Assembly: GCA_020850475.1 (NCBI GenBank) | Contig: JADZEO010000059.1 | Span: 1 to 64,000, forward strand | DNA from: Bdellovibrionales bacterium | GTDB lineage: Bacteria; Bdellovibrionota; Bdellovibrionia; Bdellovibrionales; UBA1609 | Direction: 5' to 3' | DNA: 64,000 bases | Shown: in pieces, positions 26,059-34,788 of the stretch | Position numbering within the stretch: the first letter of the stretch is position 1 | Layout: each line of letters opens with the position of its first letter | Program-made: the position numbers and the translations under genes | Notes under the pieces: model-generated | Told to the model about the DNA's origin: nothing | Databases searched by the model: none | The model's input: the letters and a program-made list of their open reading frames with translations, nothing else

Positions 26059-27408
26059 ATGATGGGGCGTAGTGTCCTTCGAATGGCGCTATTAATCGGG
26101 TTATGGGGCATGATCATTGGTGGCTCGGCGGCTCAGGCCGGAATGAGCTATCAGCGTGACGACAAAGAAGTGAATCTGCACATTCGCGACGGTGTTAACC
26201 GCTTGTGGTTCGAAGTGGAGATTCCCTTTCATGAAATGGGCGAATCTTCCAAACGCGTCGCCGCCGCGCGAGCGCTGTACTTTCTCAAACAAGACCTTCA
26301 GCAAATGTGGAAAGAGGGCAAGCTGCCGACGGCTCTTCATCAACTATTAGACTCGACCGTATCGATGGGCGAACTGCAGTACGACCAAATCTATGATCGC
26401 ATTCAGTCGGCTTCGGGCGCCAAAGTGCGCAAGGCGCTTGAGGAAGCCCTTCCTGGGATTTCTAAGACTGAACCCAGTCAACTCGGTGATGTCGATTGGT
26501 GGCGCCCGTCAGGCCTGCTGGTCGAAGTGGGCATTCGCGGCAGTGTTAAGCTGTCCTTTCTTAAAGGGCTCAGCGGCAACTTTACTCAAGTTGTTGTCCC
26601 CCAGTGCGTTCATCGCATCCGCAAGATTCCTCGCCAGGACGCCGAGAAGGACAAGGACCTGCAGTTAATGCTTCAGGATTACAAACCCAACGTACTTGAC
26701 CGCAGCTACAACATTATCTTGACCAAAATGTACGGTCGCCCCTGCACCGAAGACATCGGGGTTTTAATCAATCGAATCAAAGCTCACGAACCGGCCACTG
26801 ACATGGAGAACAACTTCTATGTGGTCGAAGAGGCCTATGTCCGCAGCGTTCGTCGTCTGATGTTTTGGGCCAACACGCAAGTCGGAAGCCGCAGCGATGC
26901 CTCTCCCGATGCCAAGCGCCCTTCCGTTCAAACCAAATTGCGAGCAGGCTTTGTCTACGGTCAACTCCGTCGCCCCGAGGAATTTGCCGGCGGTACGATG
27001 TCGTACTCAAAAACTTTCCAGTTGCCCGCGGCCACTCGTGAAAGAATCCGTAATTGGGTTTCTTCAAAGTTTCCGGGCAAGTTTCTCAATTTGATGAACT
27101 ATAGCTGGGGTTGGAACGGCAAGGTGGGGGCTTTGATTTGGAATGAGCGCTTCTTCCCGTACTTTTTGACCGGGCCAGAATTCGGGACTGAGATCAGTTC
27201 TAAAGGCGCGGTTCATCCCGGTACGGTCATGGATGTGCTCGAGCTTCTGAAGAACTCCGCAAATTCTGTGACTTCTGCCTATGATGGCCAGTCCGCCGGA
27301 AACACTCGTCAGGACCAAGTTTCTCTCGAGGAGTATGCTCAACAGCAAGCTCAACGGCGCAGCCAAACAGTTCCCCAGGAGCAAGCTCCCGGCGGGTCTG
27401 AACAGTAG
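26059..27408 (+). CDS. Secreted protein of unknown function (449 aa)
   Basis: ATGATG start with an AAAGGAGACG Shine-Dalgarno. The signal peptide covers residues 1-27 (ends AAQAG). The mature protein is mixed alpha/beta with no membrane segment. Two Cys (near residues 190 and 232) could pair. The C-terminal 40 residues are Gln-rich (QQQAQRRSQTVPQEQ) and probably disordered. No family recognised. A strong terminator follows at 27463, so it is monocistronic or last in its unit. The 200-bp upstream gap (25859-26058) shows nothing but a possible hairpin at GGGCCCTTAAAAGGG. Confidence 0.8.
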   Translation: MMGRSVLRMALLIGLWGMIIGGSAAQAGMSYQRDDKEVNLHIRDGVNRLWFEVEIPFHEMGESSKRVAAARALYFLKQDLQQMWKEGKLPTALHQLLDSTVSMGELQYDQIYDRIQSASGAKVRKALEEALPGISKTEPSQLGDVDWWRPSGLLVEVGIRGSVKLSFLKGLSGNFTQVVVPQCVHRIRKIPRQDAEKDKDLQLMLQDYKPNVLDRSYNIILTKMYGRPCTEDIGVLINRIKAHEPATDMENNFYVVEEAYVRSVRRLMFWANTQVGSRSDASPDAKRPSVQTKLRAGFVYGQLRRPEEFAGGTMSYSKTFQLPAATRERIRNWVSSKFPGKFLNLMNYSWGWNGKVGALIWNERFFPYFLTGPEFGTEISSKGAVHPGTVMDVLELLKNSANSVTSAYDGQSAGNTRQDQVSLEEYAQQQAQRRSQTVPQEQAPGGSEQ

Positions 27409-27462
27409 ATTTAAAATTTCGCCAAGGGATACGCCAGTCGTAAGGGCGAAGCCAAAAAGGTA

Positions 27463-27493
27463 AAAAACCCGCGGGATACCGCGGGTTTTTTTT
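27463..27493 (+). terminator. Rho-independent terminator after the 26059-27408 gene
   Basis: CCCGCGG-GATA-CCGCGGG hairpin flanked by an A-run on the left and nine T on the right. The A and T runs extend the stem, so it may terminate in both directions, serving the minus-strand gene at 27548 as well. Confidence 0.9.
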
Positions 27494-27547
27494 TGCAATT
27501 TCACAAATTGAATATGGGAGGTCTCAGACGTTCTCGCCCACCCGTGA

Positions 27548-27757
27548 TCAAACTGGCAGTAAGGGGCGGAAGACGGTGACCAGCTTCTTAAGAATACTGC
27601 CCGAGCCTTCCAAATAGGTGAGAACCCAAATCATGGGGATGCCCAAGCCCAAAAACAAAACCGAAGTCAGGACGATCTCCTCAAAGTACTCAACCACCAA
27701 AAGGGCGATCAACAACCCGAGTGCGGTTCCTCCGGCAATTTGCATAAACAAAAGCAT
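27548..27757 (-). CDS. Small two-helix membrane protein (69 aa)
   Basis: Start chosen at 27757 (MLLFMQIAGG) after a GAAGGGAAAG Shine-Dalgarno; the upstream in-frame ATG (27802) adds a polar, unlikely N-terminus. Two hydrophobic helices at about residues 2-22 and 28-47 are joined by the acidic VEYFEE. The tail is basic (KKLVTVFRPLLPV). No family recognised. It lies downstream of tadA on the same strand, separated by 140 bp. Confidence 0.55.
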   Translation of the reverse strand: MLLFMQIAGGTALGLLIALLVVEYFEEIVLTSVLFLGLGIPMIWVLTYLEGSGSILKKLVTVFRPLLPV

Positions 27758-27898
27758 AACGCTTTCCCTTCTGCTAAGGCGCAATGACGCCAACGGAGCC
27801 AAGAGTCCAAGATTTATGCCACCATTTCACTCTGAAAAATCGGGTGGTTAGCCTCTTCAAGAGCGCCGTATTTGCGGCCGTCCACCCGACGGCGAGGC

Positions 27899-28372
27899 TC
27901 ATATTTGGCGCCGTTGCCGAAAGAACTCTTTGAGAATTTGCCCGCAAGGCTCAGCTAAAATTCCACCTTCAACGACGGGCAAGTGGTTCAGGCGCTGATC
28001 GGAAAGGATCTGGTACAGAGAAGCCACCGCCCCAGCCTTGGGGTCCACCGCGCCGTAATAGACTCCGTCCAAGCGGGCACTCACAATCGCCCCGGCGCAC
28101 ATGATACAGGGCTCAAGGGTCACTAAGAGGTCACACCCGGTGAGCCGCCAGCGCCCCAGACGTGCCGAAGCCTGCTGAATAGCCAACACCTCGGCATGAT
28201 GGAGAGCCGAATGGTCGGTTTCCTTGCGATTAAAGGCCTCGGCGATGACCTGGTTTTCAAAGACGACAAGGGCCCCGACCGGCACCTCTCCCATAGCCCC
28301 TGCCTGGGCCGCCAGCTCGAGGGCTCTTCGCATCCATTTCTCTTTTGTTTCTAATGAGTTATCGTTTTTCAT
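27899..28372 (-). CDS. tadA: tRNA-specific adenosine deaminase TadA
   Basis: Converts A34 to inosine in tRNA-Arg(ACG), allowing wobble reading. 157 aa from the ATG at 28372, the normal size; the longer frame to 28708 overlaps rpsU and is not credible. The zinc and catalytic motifs are present: HAEV (His-Ala-Glu) and, about 30 residues later, PCIMCAGA (PCxxC). Divergent from rpsU. The C-terminus (QILKEFFRQRR) is typical. Confidence 0.93.
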   Translation of the reverse strand: MKNDNSLETKEKWMRRALELAAQAGAMGEVPVGALVVFENQVIAEAFNRKETDHSALHHAEVLAIQQASARLGRWRLTGCDLLVTLEPCIMCAGAIVSARLDGVYYGAVDPKAGAVASLYQILSDQRLNHLPVVEGGILAEPCGQILKEFFRQRRQI

Positions 28373-28528
28373 TTCGCAGTCCGCCAGAGGCACCTGGCCA
28401 CCATCCTGTTCGATAATAGGGTTTGTCAAGCGGTGAATCATTTGATAATTCATTTCCTCTTTGCTGCAAGGTTTTAGCAGCCGGTCATTACATCGACCGC
28501 ATTCTCCGCGAAGGGCAGGTGATTTTCT

Positions 28529-28735
28529 GTGGCCATGATACGAGTTCGCGATAACGAAGCCTTTGAACAGGCCTTTCGTCGCTTCAAGAAGTCTTGTGAA
28601 AAATCCGGGATTCTCTCTGAAGTTAAGAAACGGGAACACTATGAAAAGCCCAGCGTACGCAAGAAGAAAAAGTCTGCGGCCGCCCGTAAACGTTTGATCA
28701 AAAAACAAAAGAAGACCTTTCGCGGGAGCTATTGA
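28529..28735 (+). CDS. rpsU: 30S ribosomal protein S21
   Basis: 68 aa. Start GTG 28529 (AGGTGA eight bases upstream) or ATG 28535. The sequence has the S21 pattern: an N-terminal strand ([26 protein letters not shown]), [12 protein letters not shown] and a Lys/Arg-rich C-terminus. It leads the macromolecular-synthesis cluster rpsU-yqeY-dnaG-rpoD, linking ribosome, primase and sigma factor supply. Confidence 0.93.
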   Translation: MAMIRVRDNEAFEQAFRRFKKSCEKSGILSEVKKREHYEKPSVRKKKKSAAARKRLIKKQKKTFRGSY

Positions 28736-28779
28736 TTAGCTCCCCGTTTCGCTAAAAATTTCTTTCGATGGAAGGGCCG

Positions 28780-29226
28780 ATGAGTCTGAAGGATAAAATT
28801 CTCTCTGACATGAAGGACGCCATGAAACAGAAAGACATGCCTCGTACTGAGGTGTTGCGCTTTCTCCAATCGGCCATCAAAAACAAGGAAATTGAACTCC
28901 GCCCGAATCAAATTACTGAGAGTGATGTTCTCGGCGTGATTAACAAACAAGTTAAACAGCGCAAAGAGTCCATCACTCAGTTTCAAGATGCCGGGCGGAA
29001 GGACTTGGTCGACAAAGAGAGCTACGAGCTCTCAGTATTAGAAACTTATTTGCCCAAACAAATGTCACGGGCGGATCTGGAAAAGATCGTCGGTGATATC
29101 ATCACAGCTATGAATGCCACCTCCGTTAAACAAATGGGCGCCGTCATGAAAGAGGTCCTGGCCAAAACGGCCGGGGCCGCCGACGGAAAACTCGTCAGCG
29201 AAGTAGTCAAATCGAAGCTCCAATAA
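28780..29226 (+). CDS. yqeY: GatB/YqeY domain protein
   Basis: 148 aa from the ATG at 28780, with GGAAGGG just upstream; the ATG at 28768 lies before that site. It matches the YqeY family: LKDKILSDMKDAMKQKD, EVLRFLQSAIKNKEIE, FQDAGRKDLVDKE, LPKQMSRADLEKIV, and a tail with MKEVLAK and DGKLVSEVVK. The family shares the tRNA-binding C-terminal domain of GatB and may act on tRNA. Between rpsU and dnaG, as in many bacteria. Confidence 0.92.
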   Translation: MSLKDKILSDMKDAMKQKDMPRTEVLRFLQSAIKNKEIELRPNQITESDVLGVINKQVKQRKESITQFQDAGRKDLVDKESYELSVLETYLPKQMSRADLEKIVGDIITAMNATSVKQMGAVMKEVLAKTAGAADGKLVSEVVKSKLQ

Positions 29227-29280
29227 GGCAGATGGGTCTTGATGACCTCGCTGTCTATGGGGGATGGGAGTGTTTCGGTT

Positions 29281-31152
29281 ATGCGTTTTTCTCAGGACTT
29301 TCTAGATAAAGTCCGCGACGCCAACAATCTGGTCGACGTGATCTCAAGGTACACTCAGCTGAACCGCGCTGGTGGCCGTTATGTTGGCCTTTGTCCTTTT
29401 CCTGATCATCGCGAAAAAACGCCGAGCTTTTCCGTGTCCGACACCCAGCAACTTTACTACTGCTTTGGCTGCAAAAAGGGCGGCAACATTTTTAAGTTTG
29501 TCGAAGCGATGATGGGCCTCAGTTTTCCTGAGGCCGTCGATTGGCTGGCTCGCCAGGCGGGAATCCCCATTCCTCAAGAGATGTACCAGCGCAGTGAAGC
29601 CGTCGTAGCCCACGCTCAAGAGCGTAAAGCCATGGCTGAAATCAACGAATTTGCCATTCAGTTTTTTGAGTCTGAGCTCAGACAGTCCGGCCCCTCGGCT
29701 CCGGTTAAAGAATATCTCAAAAAGCGTGGCCTTAATGACGAAACCATTAAAACTTTTCGGCTCGGTTATTCACCCAACGATTGGGAAAAGTTGTCTTCCC
29801 TACTGAAGGCCCGACGTGCACCGCTGAATTTGGCCGAGAAGCTCGGACTCATTCGCGCTCGGAGCCAGGGAGGCAACGGTTATTTTGACTTGTTTCGCCA
29901 CCGCCTGATGTTTCCTATTTTTTCTCTCGAGGGCAGTGGCATTGGTTTTGGTGGACGCGTTCTCGGCGAGGGTGAGCCCAAATACCTCAACAGTCCAGAG
30001 TCACCCTTGTTCCACAAGGGGCAAGTGTTTTACGGACTCTCTGAGACCGCCAAATTTATTCGCGCCCAAGATCAGGCGATTGTCGTCGAGGGCTACATGG
30101 ATTTGCTCGCACTCTACCAAGCTGGAATCAAAAACGTCGTCGCGCCCCTCGGTACGGCGCTCACCGAGGATCACGCCAAACTGCTCAAGCGTTTTACCAA
30201 GAACGTGATTGTCCTCTTTGACGGAGACCAAGCCGGACGTGATGCTGCCGAGAGGAGTTTGCCGATTCTACTCGGGGCTGGGGTTCTTCCGCGCGGCTTT
30301 ACTTTGCCGGACAAGATGGATCCCGATGATTTTGTGCGCACTCAAGGCGCTGAAGCTCTCAAAGGCAAGCTTGCTGAAGCACCCGAATTGTTTGTTTTGA
30401 TTCTCGATCAAGACGTTAAAGGATATCGCGGAACTTCAGCGGAAAAGGTCACCCTCATTGACAAAATGGCGCCCGTTTTAGCGACCGTGCCAGATTCGCG
30501 TTTGCGCGACTTGTACGTTGATGAAGTCGCCAGCCGACTGGGGGTCACGGGCGAATGGCTTAAAGAGGCCTTGGCCCAAAGTCGGGGCTCACAGCGCCCT
30601 GGCCTGCGAACAGCGAATAAAGCGGTGGAGGCGGTGCCCACGATGGAGTCGACCCCGCCCCCCGAAGTATCGATCATCAAACTGGGTGGAAAACGACCTA
30701 AAGCCGAGGAACTCTTAGTAAATTTAGCTTTGATGAAGCCGGATTATATGCGCCTAATTGTGGATCTCGGCGTGGTCCAGTTCTTTGCCCACGCGGGCCT
30801 CCGCGAGGTTCTTCAACGGGCCATCCTAATTCATGGACAAATGCCTAATGAATTTGATAAGTTAACGGCTTTGCTGGTTTCGCAGGTGGATTTGTCCGAG
30901 GTTCTCTTTCTTCATCTCGAGAATCACTTGGAAAATCTCAATTTAGAGGGGGCGCAAAAATTGATTGCCGACTGCAACCGCAAGGTTCAAGACGCTTTTT
31001 TGAAGTCCCAAAGCCGCCAGATTACCACCACCTTGCGGGGGCGCCCGGCGGCTGAGCAACTCGAAAAATTGGAACAAATAATGAATATGCATCGCCAACG
31101 GCGGGACCGCGGCAGTGAGCGGGACCCCAATTCGGGCGCATTCGGGAGCTGA
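29281..31152 (+). CDS. dnaG: DNA primase
   Basis: About 623 aa. Start chosen at 29281 ([21 protein letters not shown]), the usual DnaG N-terminus; the frame extends upstream to 29239. The zinc-binding domain reads [13 protein letters not shown] then [10 protein letters not shown]. The TOPRIM core is present: [15 protein letters not shown] with its catalytic Glu, and [18 protein letters not shown]-terminal helical DnaB-interacting region is present. Primes replication forks; in the rpsU-yqeY-dnaG-rpoD cluster. Its stop is 4 bases before the rpoD ATG. Confidence 0.96.
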   Translation: MRFSQDFLDKVRDANNLVDVISRYTQLNRAGGRYVGLCPFPDHREKTPSFSVSDTQQLYYCFGCKKGGNIFKFVEAMMGLSFPEAVDWLARQAGIPIPQEMYQRSEAVVAHAQERKAMAEINEFAIQFFESELRQSGPSAPVKEYLKKRGLNDETIKTFRLGYSPNDWEKLSSLLKARRAPLNLAEKLGLIRARSQGGNGYFDLFRHRLMFPIFSLEGSGIGFGGRVLGEGEPKYLNSPESPLFHKGQVFYGLSETAKFIRAQDQAIVVEGYMDLLALYQAGIKNVVAPLGTALTEDHAKLLKRFTKNVIVLFDGDQAGRDAAERSLPILLGAGVLPRGFTLPDKMDPDDFVRTQGAEALKGKLAEAPELFVLILDQDVKGYRGTSAEKVTLIDKMAPVLATVPDSRLRDLYVDEVASRLGVTGEWLKEALAQSRGSQRPGLRTANKAVEAVPTMESTPPPEVSIIKLGGKRPKAEELLVNLALMKPDYMRLIVDLGVVQFFAHAGLREVLQRAILIHGQMPNEFDKLTALLVSQVDLSEVLFLHLENHLENLNLEGAQKLIADCNRKVQDAFLKSQSRQITTTLRGRPAAEQLEKLEQIMNMHRQRRDRGSERDPNSGAFGS

Positions 31153-31156
31153 TTTA

Positions 31157-33010
31157 ATGACCAAAGAACCCCAGGCGAAAGCCACAGAAGAGGTTATCAA
31201 GGCACTTTCTGTCGACGAGCAGTTGGCCGTCGTAAAGGAAGAAATTCAACGCCTTACAAAGGCCGCGAAAGACAGAGGTGCAATCACGATCGAAGAGATC
31301 AACGAGTCTCTGCCGCCGGAAATTATTGCGGCTTCAGTTCTCGATCACCTCATGCAGTCGATGGAGCTGGCGGGTGTAAATATTACTGAACCGTCAGAAA
31401 ATAAGAAAGAGGAAGAGGACGGCGAGAGCTTTTTCCTCGACGACTCCGCGTCTAACGCCAAGGAAGAACAAGAAGAAGAGGAAGAAGTCGCAGATACCCG
31501 CAGTAATGACCCCGTTCGTCTTTATTTGCGCAAGATGGGCTCGGTTTCTCTGCTTACTCGCGAGGGCGAAGTTGAAATCGCCCGCCGCATTGAGCAGGGC
31601 GAGCGCGAAATCGTTCGCGCCATTCTTAAATCTCCAATTGGTATTTCTGAGATCATTCAGCTGGGTCAACGCCTCGATGCCGGCCGCATTAAGGTAAAAG
31701 CTATTTTCCGCGGTCTTGAGGACGAAGAAACCCAATACGATGAGAACGAGTACATCGAGAAAATTCACGAGCTCATCGGGCACGTCAAAAAATACGAGAA
31801 AAAGGTCAAGCGGCTCTTCCCGATTATCATGGAAGGCAAAGCCGATACCGCCGAATACAAAGCGGCGGATGAAGAACTGGAAAAGGCCAACTCCGAGCTG
31901 ATGCTCAAGTTCGAGTCGATCAACTTTAATCGCAAGACCATCAATCGCATCGTGATTAAGTTCCGCAACTTGCGAAATCGTATGCAAGAGCTGCGCAACC
32001 GCGTGAAGGAAGCCTGCAAGTATACGTTCACGAACGATCTCGAAGCGCTGGCTCAGCGTTACAAAGTCGTTGAGAGCAGTGACCAAGAAATGGCTCGCAT
32101 GACTCGCGAGATGGGTCTGACTTTTAACCAATTCCGCGCCTACTACAGCCGCGCCAAAGACGCCGCTGTTCGCGTGGATCGCCTTCACCAAGAAACTGAA
32201 ATGACCTTTGATGCCATTCGCGACACCTACACTGCCATTTGGCGCGGTGAGCGCGAAGCCGACAAAGCCAAGGCTGAACTGGTTGAAGCCAACCTGCGTT
32301 TGGTGGTGTCAATCGCCAAAAAGTACACCAATCGCGGCTTGCAGTTCTTGGATTTAATCCAAGAGGGCAACATCGGTTTGATGAAAGCCGTGGATAAGTT
32401 TGAATACCGTCGCGGTTATAAATTTTCGACCTATGCCACTTGGTGGATTCGCCAAGCCATTACTCGGGCTATTGCCGATCAAGCGCGCACCATTCGCATC
32501 CCTGTGCACATGATTGAAACAATCAACAAGTTGGTTCGTACTTCTCGTTATCTCACTCAGGAGCTCGGCCGTGAGCCTATGCCCGAGGAGATTGCCGAGA
32601 AAATGGACATGCCGGTCGATAAGGTGCGCAAGGTTTTGAAAATCGCCAAAGAGCCGATCAGTCTCGAAACTCCCGTCGGTGAGGAAGAAGACTCACATCT
32701 GGGAGATTTTATCGAAGACAAAAAGGTCATCAATCCGGCCGAAGCCATTGTGAACCTCAATCTCGCCGAGCAAACCCGTCGAGTTTTGAGCACTCTCACC
32801 GCCCGCGAAGAAAAAGTTCTTCGGATGCGTTTTGGTATTGGTGAAGAAAGCGACCATACTCTCGAAGAAGTGGGTCAAGACTTTAACGTCACTCGTGAGC
32901 GGATTCGTCAGATTGAAGCCAAAGCTCTGCGCAAACTGCGCCACCCCAGCCGTTCTAACAAGCTTAAAGCTTTTATAGAAGGGAGCAGCAACACTGACTC
33001 CGAACGTTGA
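31157..33010 (+). CDS. rpoD: RNA polymerase primary sigma factor RpoD (sigma70)
   Basis: 617 aa. Region 1.1 is followed by an acidic Glu-rich linker (about 85-115). Region 1.2 has [21 protein letters not shown], then a non-conserved insert (about 190-340). Region 2 has [21 protein letters not shown] and the -10 helix [17 protein letters not shown]. Region 3 follows, and region 4.2 has [21 protein letters not shown]. Start ATG 31157 has GGAG upstream. The longer frame from 31115 overlaps dnaG. Housekeeping sigma factor. Confidence 0.97.
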   Translation: MTKEPQAKATEEVIKALSVDEQLAVVKEEIQRLTKAAKDRGAITIEEINESLPPEIIAASVLDHLMQSMELAGVNITEPSENKKEEEDGESFFLDDSASNAKEEQEEEEEVADTRSNDPVRLYLRKMGSVSLLTREGEVEIARRIEQGEREIVRAILKSPIGISEIIQLGQRLDAGRIKVKAIFRGLEDEETQYDENEYIEKIHELIGHVKKYEKKVKRLFPIIMEGKADTAEYKAADEELEKANSELMLKFESINFNRKTINRIVIKFRNLRNRMQELRNRVKEACKYTFTNDLEALAQRYKVVESSDQEMARMTREMGLTFNQFRAYYSRAKDAAVRVDRLHQETEMTFDAIRDTYTAIWRGEREADKAKAELVEANLRLVVSIAKKYTNRGLQFLDLIQEGNIGLMKAVDKFEYRRGYKFSTYATWWIRQAITRAIADQARTIRIPVHMIETINKLVRTSRYLTQELGREPMPEEIAEKMDMPVDKVRKVLKIAKEPISLETPVGEEEDSHLGDFIEDKKVINPAEAIVNLNLAEQTRRVLSTLTAREEKVLRMRFGIGEESDHTLEEVGQDFNVTRERIRQIEAKALRKLRHPSRSNKLKAFIEGSSNTDSER

Positions 33011-33092
33011 AAGGATGGCGCTGGAGACGGCGAGGGCTGATCGGGAAGCCCGCAACAAGATGAAACGAAAAACAAGAGAAGCTCAGGTCAGA

Positions 33093-33169
33093 GGGGGCTT
33101 AGCTTAGTTGGTTAAAGCAGCCGGCTCATAACCGGCGGATCCCAGGTTCGAGCCCTGGAGCCCCTACCA
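33093..33169 (+). tRNA. tRNA with CAU anticodon (Met elongator or Ile2)
   Basis: 77 bases including an encoded CCA. Acceptor GGGGGCT pairs with AGCCCCT (first pair G-U). The anticodon stem CCGGC/GCCGG encloses a loop with CAT. The T arm is CCAGG-TTCGAGC-CCTGG. CAU is used by elongator Met and by the lysidine-modified Ile2; the sequence alone does not separate them. It follows rpoD by 82 bp, and a repeat-bounded islet starts two bases after its end. Confidence 0.95.
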
Positions 33170-33170
33170 A

Positions 33171-33192
33171 ATTCGACTCACCCAAACGTCGA
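33171..33192. repeat. 22-bp direct repeat, left copy, next to tRNA(CAU)
   Basis: Identical over 22 bases to 34660-34681; internal arms TCGAC and GTCGA can pair around a 10-base loop. The two copies bound about 1.47 kb of AT-rich DNA holding an exported-protein gene and an HNH gene. This copy begins two bases after the encoded CCA. It reads as an attachment-like or target-site repeat made by an insertion. Confidence 0.85.
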
Positions 33193-33242
33193 GAACCGAA
33201 AACAGCCCTCCAGAATCAAAGTGACACTGGGTTTTGTTCGGC

Positions 33243-33258
33243 TTGGCACGTAAATTGA
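33243..33258 (+). promoter_or_regulatory. Possible sigma54-like promoter before the 33306 gene
   Basis: TTGGCACG-TAAA-TTGA: the -24 part matches the consensus fully and spacing is right, but the -12 dinucleotide is GA, not GC. It would start transcription near 33270, ahead of the gene at 33306. The -12 mismatch makes this weak. Confidence 0.25.
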
Positions 33259-33305
33259 AATAATATTCGGGTGATTTACCTAAGCTTATTACTTGGAGGA
33301 TCTGT

Positions 33306-33896
33306 GTGGATAAAATTAAAAGTCTTGGATTACTTTTTTTGCCACTCATTTTTTGTGGTGAAATTGCATCCGCACAAATCGATGAAGAGTACGCTAAGTT
33401 TCAGTTAATTTGTGCCTCTAAAGGCCTTACGGATTTAGCGTCGGAGATTCTGGCCACTTCACAACTTCTAAGTACCCAGTACGGAGATATCCAATACAAA
33501 CATGGCTGCACATCTAAAGAAGCAAGTGAATCAAACAGGACAACTATAGATTGTTTTGGGTCCTACATGTCTGGTTTGGTAGCTCAACTAAGGGAGGCCA
33601 ACAATGACCGCAAAAGAAAAATGGAATCTTCGGCAACCAATTTACAAGATCTTTCCGACTGTCTAAAATTAAAAGCTAAATCTGAACAACGAAAAAATCC
33701 TTATACGAATGTGGAAGTTGAGAGACTCCTTAAGAACGGTGAGTTCACACTAAATTACCAATTATTGGATTGTCGACAGTCTGAAATGGTCTTGAGCAGT
33801 TTTTATAGCTTGTCTAAATTTTCTGACGATTTAATTTTGCCTCAGGTTTTATCTGAGAAAGTTAGAACCTGTAGAAGTTCTGCCAAAAAAAAGTAA
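33306..33896 (+). CDS. Cys-rich exported protein in AT-rich islet (196 aa)
   Basis: GTG start with a TTGGAGGA Shine-Dalgarno. The signal peptide (residues 1-23) ends ASA/QIDEE. The mature part has six spread Cys residues, suggesting disulfides, and is otherwise polar and helical. No family recognised. Base composition is clearly more AT-rich than the neighbouring chromosome, and the gene lies between the two copies of the 22-bp repeat. It was probably acquired with the HNH gene. Confidence 0.7.
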   Translation: MDKIKSLGLLFLPLIFCGEIASAQIDEEYAKFQLICASKGLTDLASEILATSQLLSTQYGDIQYKHGCTSKEASESNRTTIDCFGSYMSGLVAQLREANNDRKRKMESSATNLQDLSDCLKLKAKSEQRKNPYTNVEVERLLKNGEFTLNYQLLDCRQSEMVLSSFYSLSKFSDDLILPQVLSEKVRTCRSSAKKK

Positions 33897-34102
33897 GTCC
33901 TCTGCGACATTAAGACCATATCTAAAACATGAGTTTTGATAGAAAGCTTCAACGATGCTGAGCTTTTTTCCTTGAGGACCGTCCGGAAGTCAGCGCTCGC
34001 GTAAATTTTGAACAGAGAAAGGCGTGGCTTATTTGGCGCCTTCAGGTCTAAAGTCGGATTATTGAGATTGAGTCCACGAACGATTGTTCCGATATAATTT
34101 GG

Positions 34103-34600
34103 ATGAGCGAACCAAGAGTAAATGGGCCAAAGAACACTCAGAAGGCTGTCAAACACCAATCGACCAAGAAAGTAAGTCGGCAGGATCAACAAGACTTGCC
34201 CACTTTTATACTGATTCTTGTTATGGCCATTTTTTTTGCACTTCGGCTTTTCTTTAAGCGTGGAGTTCGAAGGCGATTAAGTGAAGACGGCTATGTACTA
34301 AAGAAAACAGACTCTGGAGTTCAGTACGAACATCGACAGATCGCTGAGGAAATTTTAGGTCGGCGTTTATTGCCTGGTGAGGTTGTTCATCACATTAATG
34401 GCAAGCGAGCAGATAATAGGCCGTCAAATTTATGCGTTATGAGTAGTCGCGATCATGACCGCTATCACGAATGGTATGATTGGATTTACAAAAACTACGG
34501 CAACTATCCCAGAAGAGAGACCCAACTAAAGAAGCTTCGGGAAAGTTTTAACGGCATAATCCTTGAAGAGTTTGTTAGTAAGCGCACTGGATCTTGGTAA
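34103..34600 (+). CDS. Membrane-anchored HNH nuclease-like protein
   Basis: 165 aa. An N-terminal polar segment precedes one hydrophobic helix (about residues 33-50, TFILILVMAIFFALRLFF). The C-terminal part is an HNH domain: YEHRQIAEEILGRRLLPGEVVHHINGKRADNRPSNL, then HDRYHEW. The His-His and Asn residues fit a nickase or homing-type HNH. The membrane anchor is unusual. No Shine-Dalgarno is seen and a TATAAT lies 5 bases before the ATG, so the message may be leaderless or start further in. Located in the repeat-bounded islet, which it may help mobilise. Confidence 0.7.
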   Translation: MSEPRVNGPKNTQKAVKHQSTKKVSRQDQQDLPTFILILVMAIFFALRLFFKRGVRRRLSEDGYVLKKTDSGVQYEHRQIAEEILGRRLLPGEVVHHINGKRADNRPSNLCVMSSRDHDRYHEWYDWIYKNYGNYPRRETQLKKLRESFNGIILEEFVSKRTGSW

Positions 34601-34659
34601 ACCGTGATTATGAATTGGATTAAGTTCGGTGGCTAACGGGACGTTGAAATCCTTAAAGA

Positions 34660-34681
34660 ATTCGACTCACCCAAACGTCGA
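34660..34681. repeat. 22-bp direct repeat, right copy
   Basis: Exact copy of 33171-33192. The next base here extends the inverted arms to TTCGAC and GTCGAA. Right of it the DNA returns to backbone composition. Confidence 0.85.
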
Positions 34682-34788
34682 AGACCTTGGCCCAGAGGAT
34701 CAATGTCTCTATATGAGACGAAACTCTTAAAAAAAGATGCCCAGATCCAGCCCCCACCAAGTCTTGGTCGTGCTACAATTGAAACAGC

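Noticed and set aside
31394-32191. 265-aa open frame opposite rpoD
   Set aside because: Antisense to a certain gene; its composition is the mirror of acidic rpoD codons. Shadow frame.
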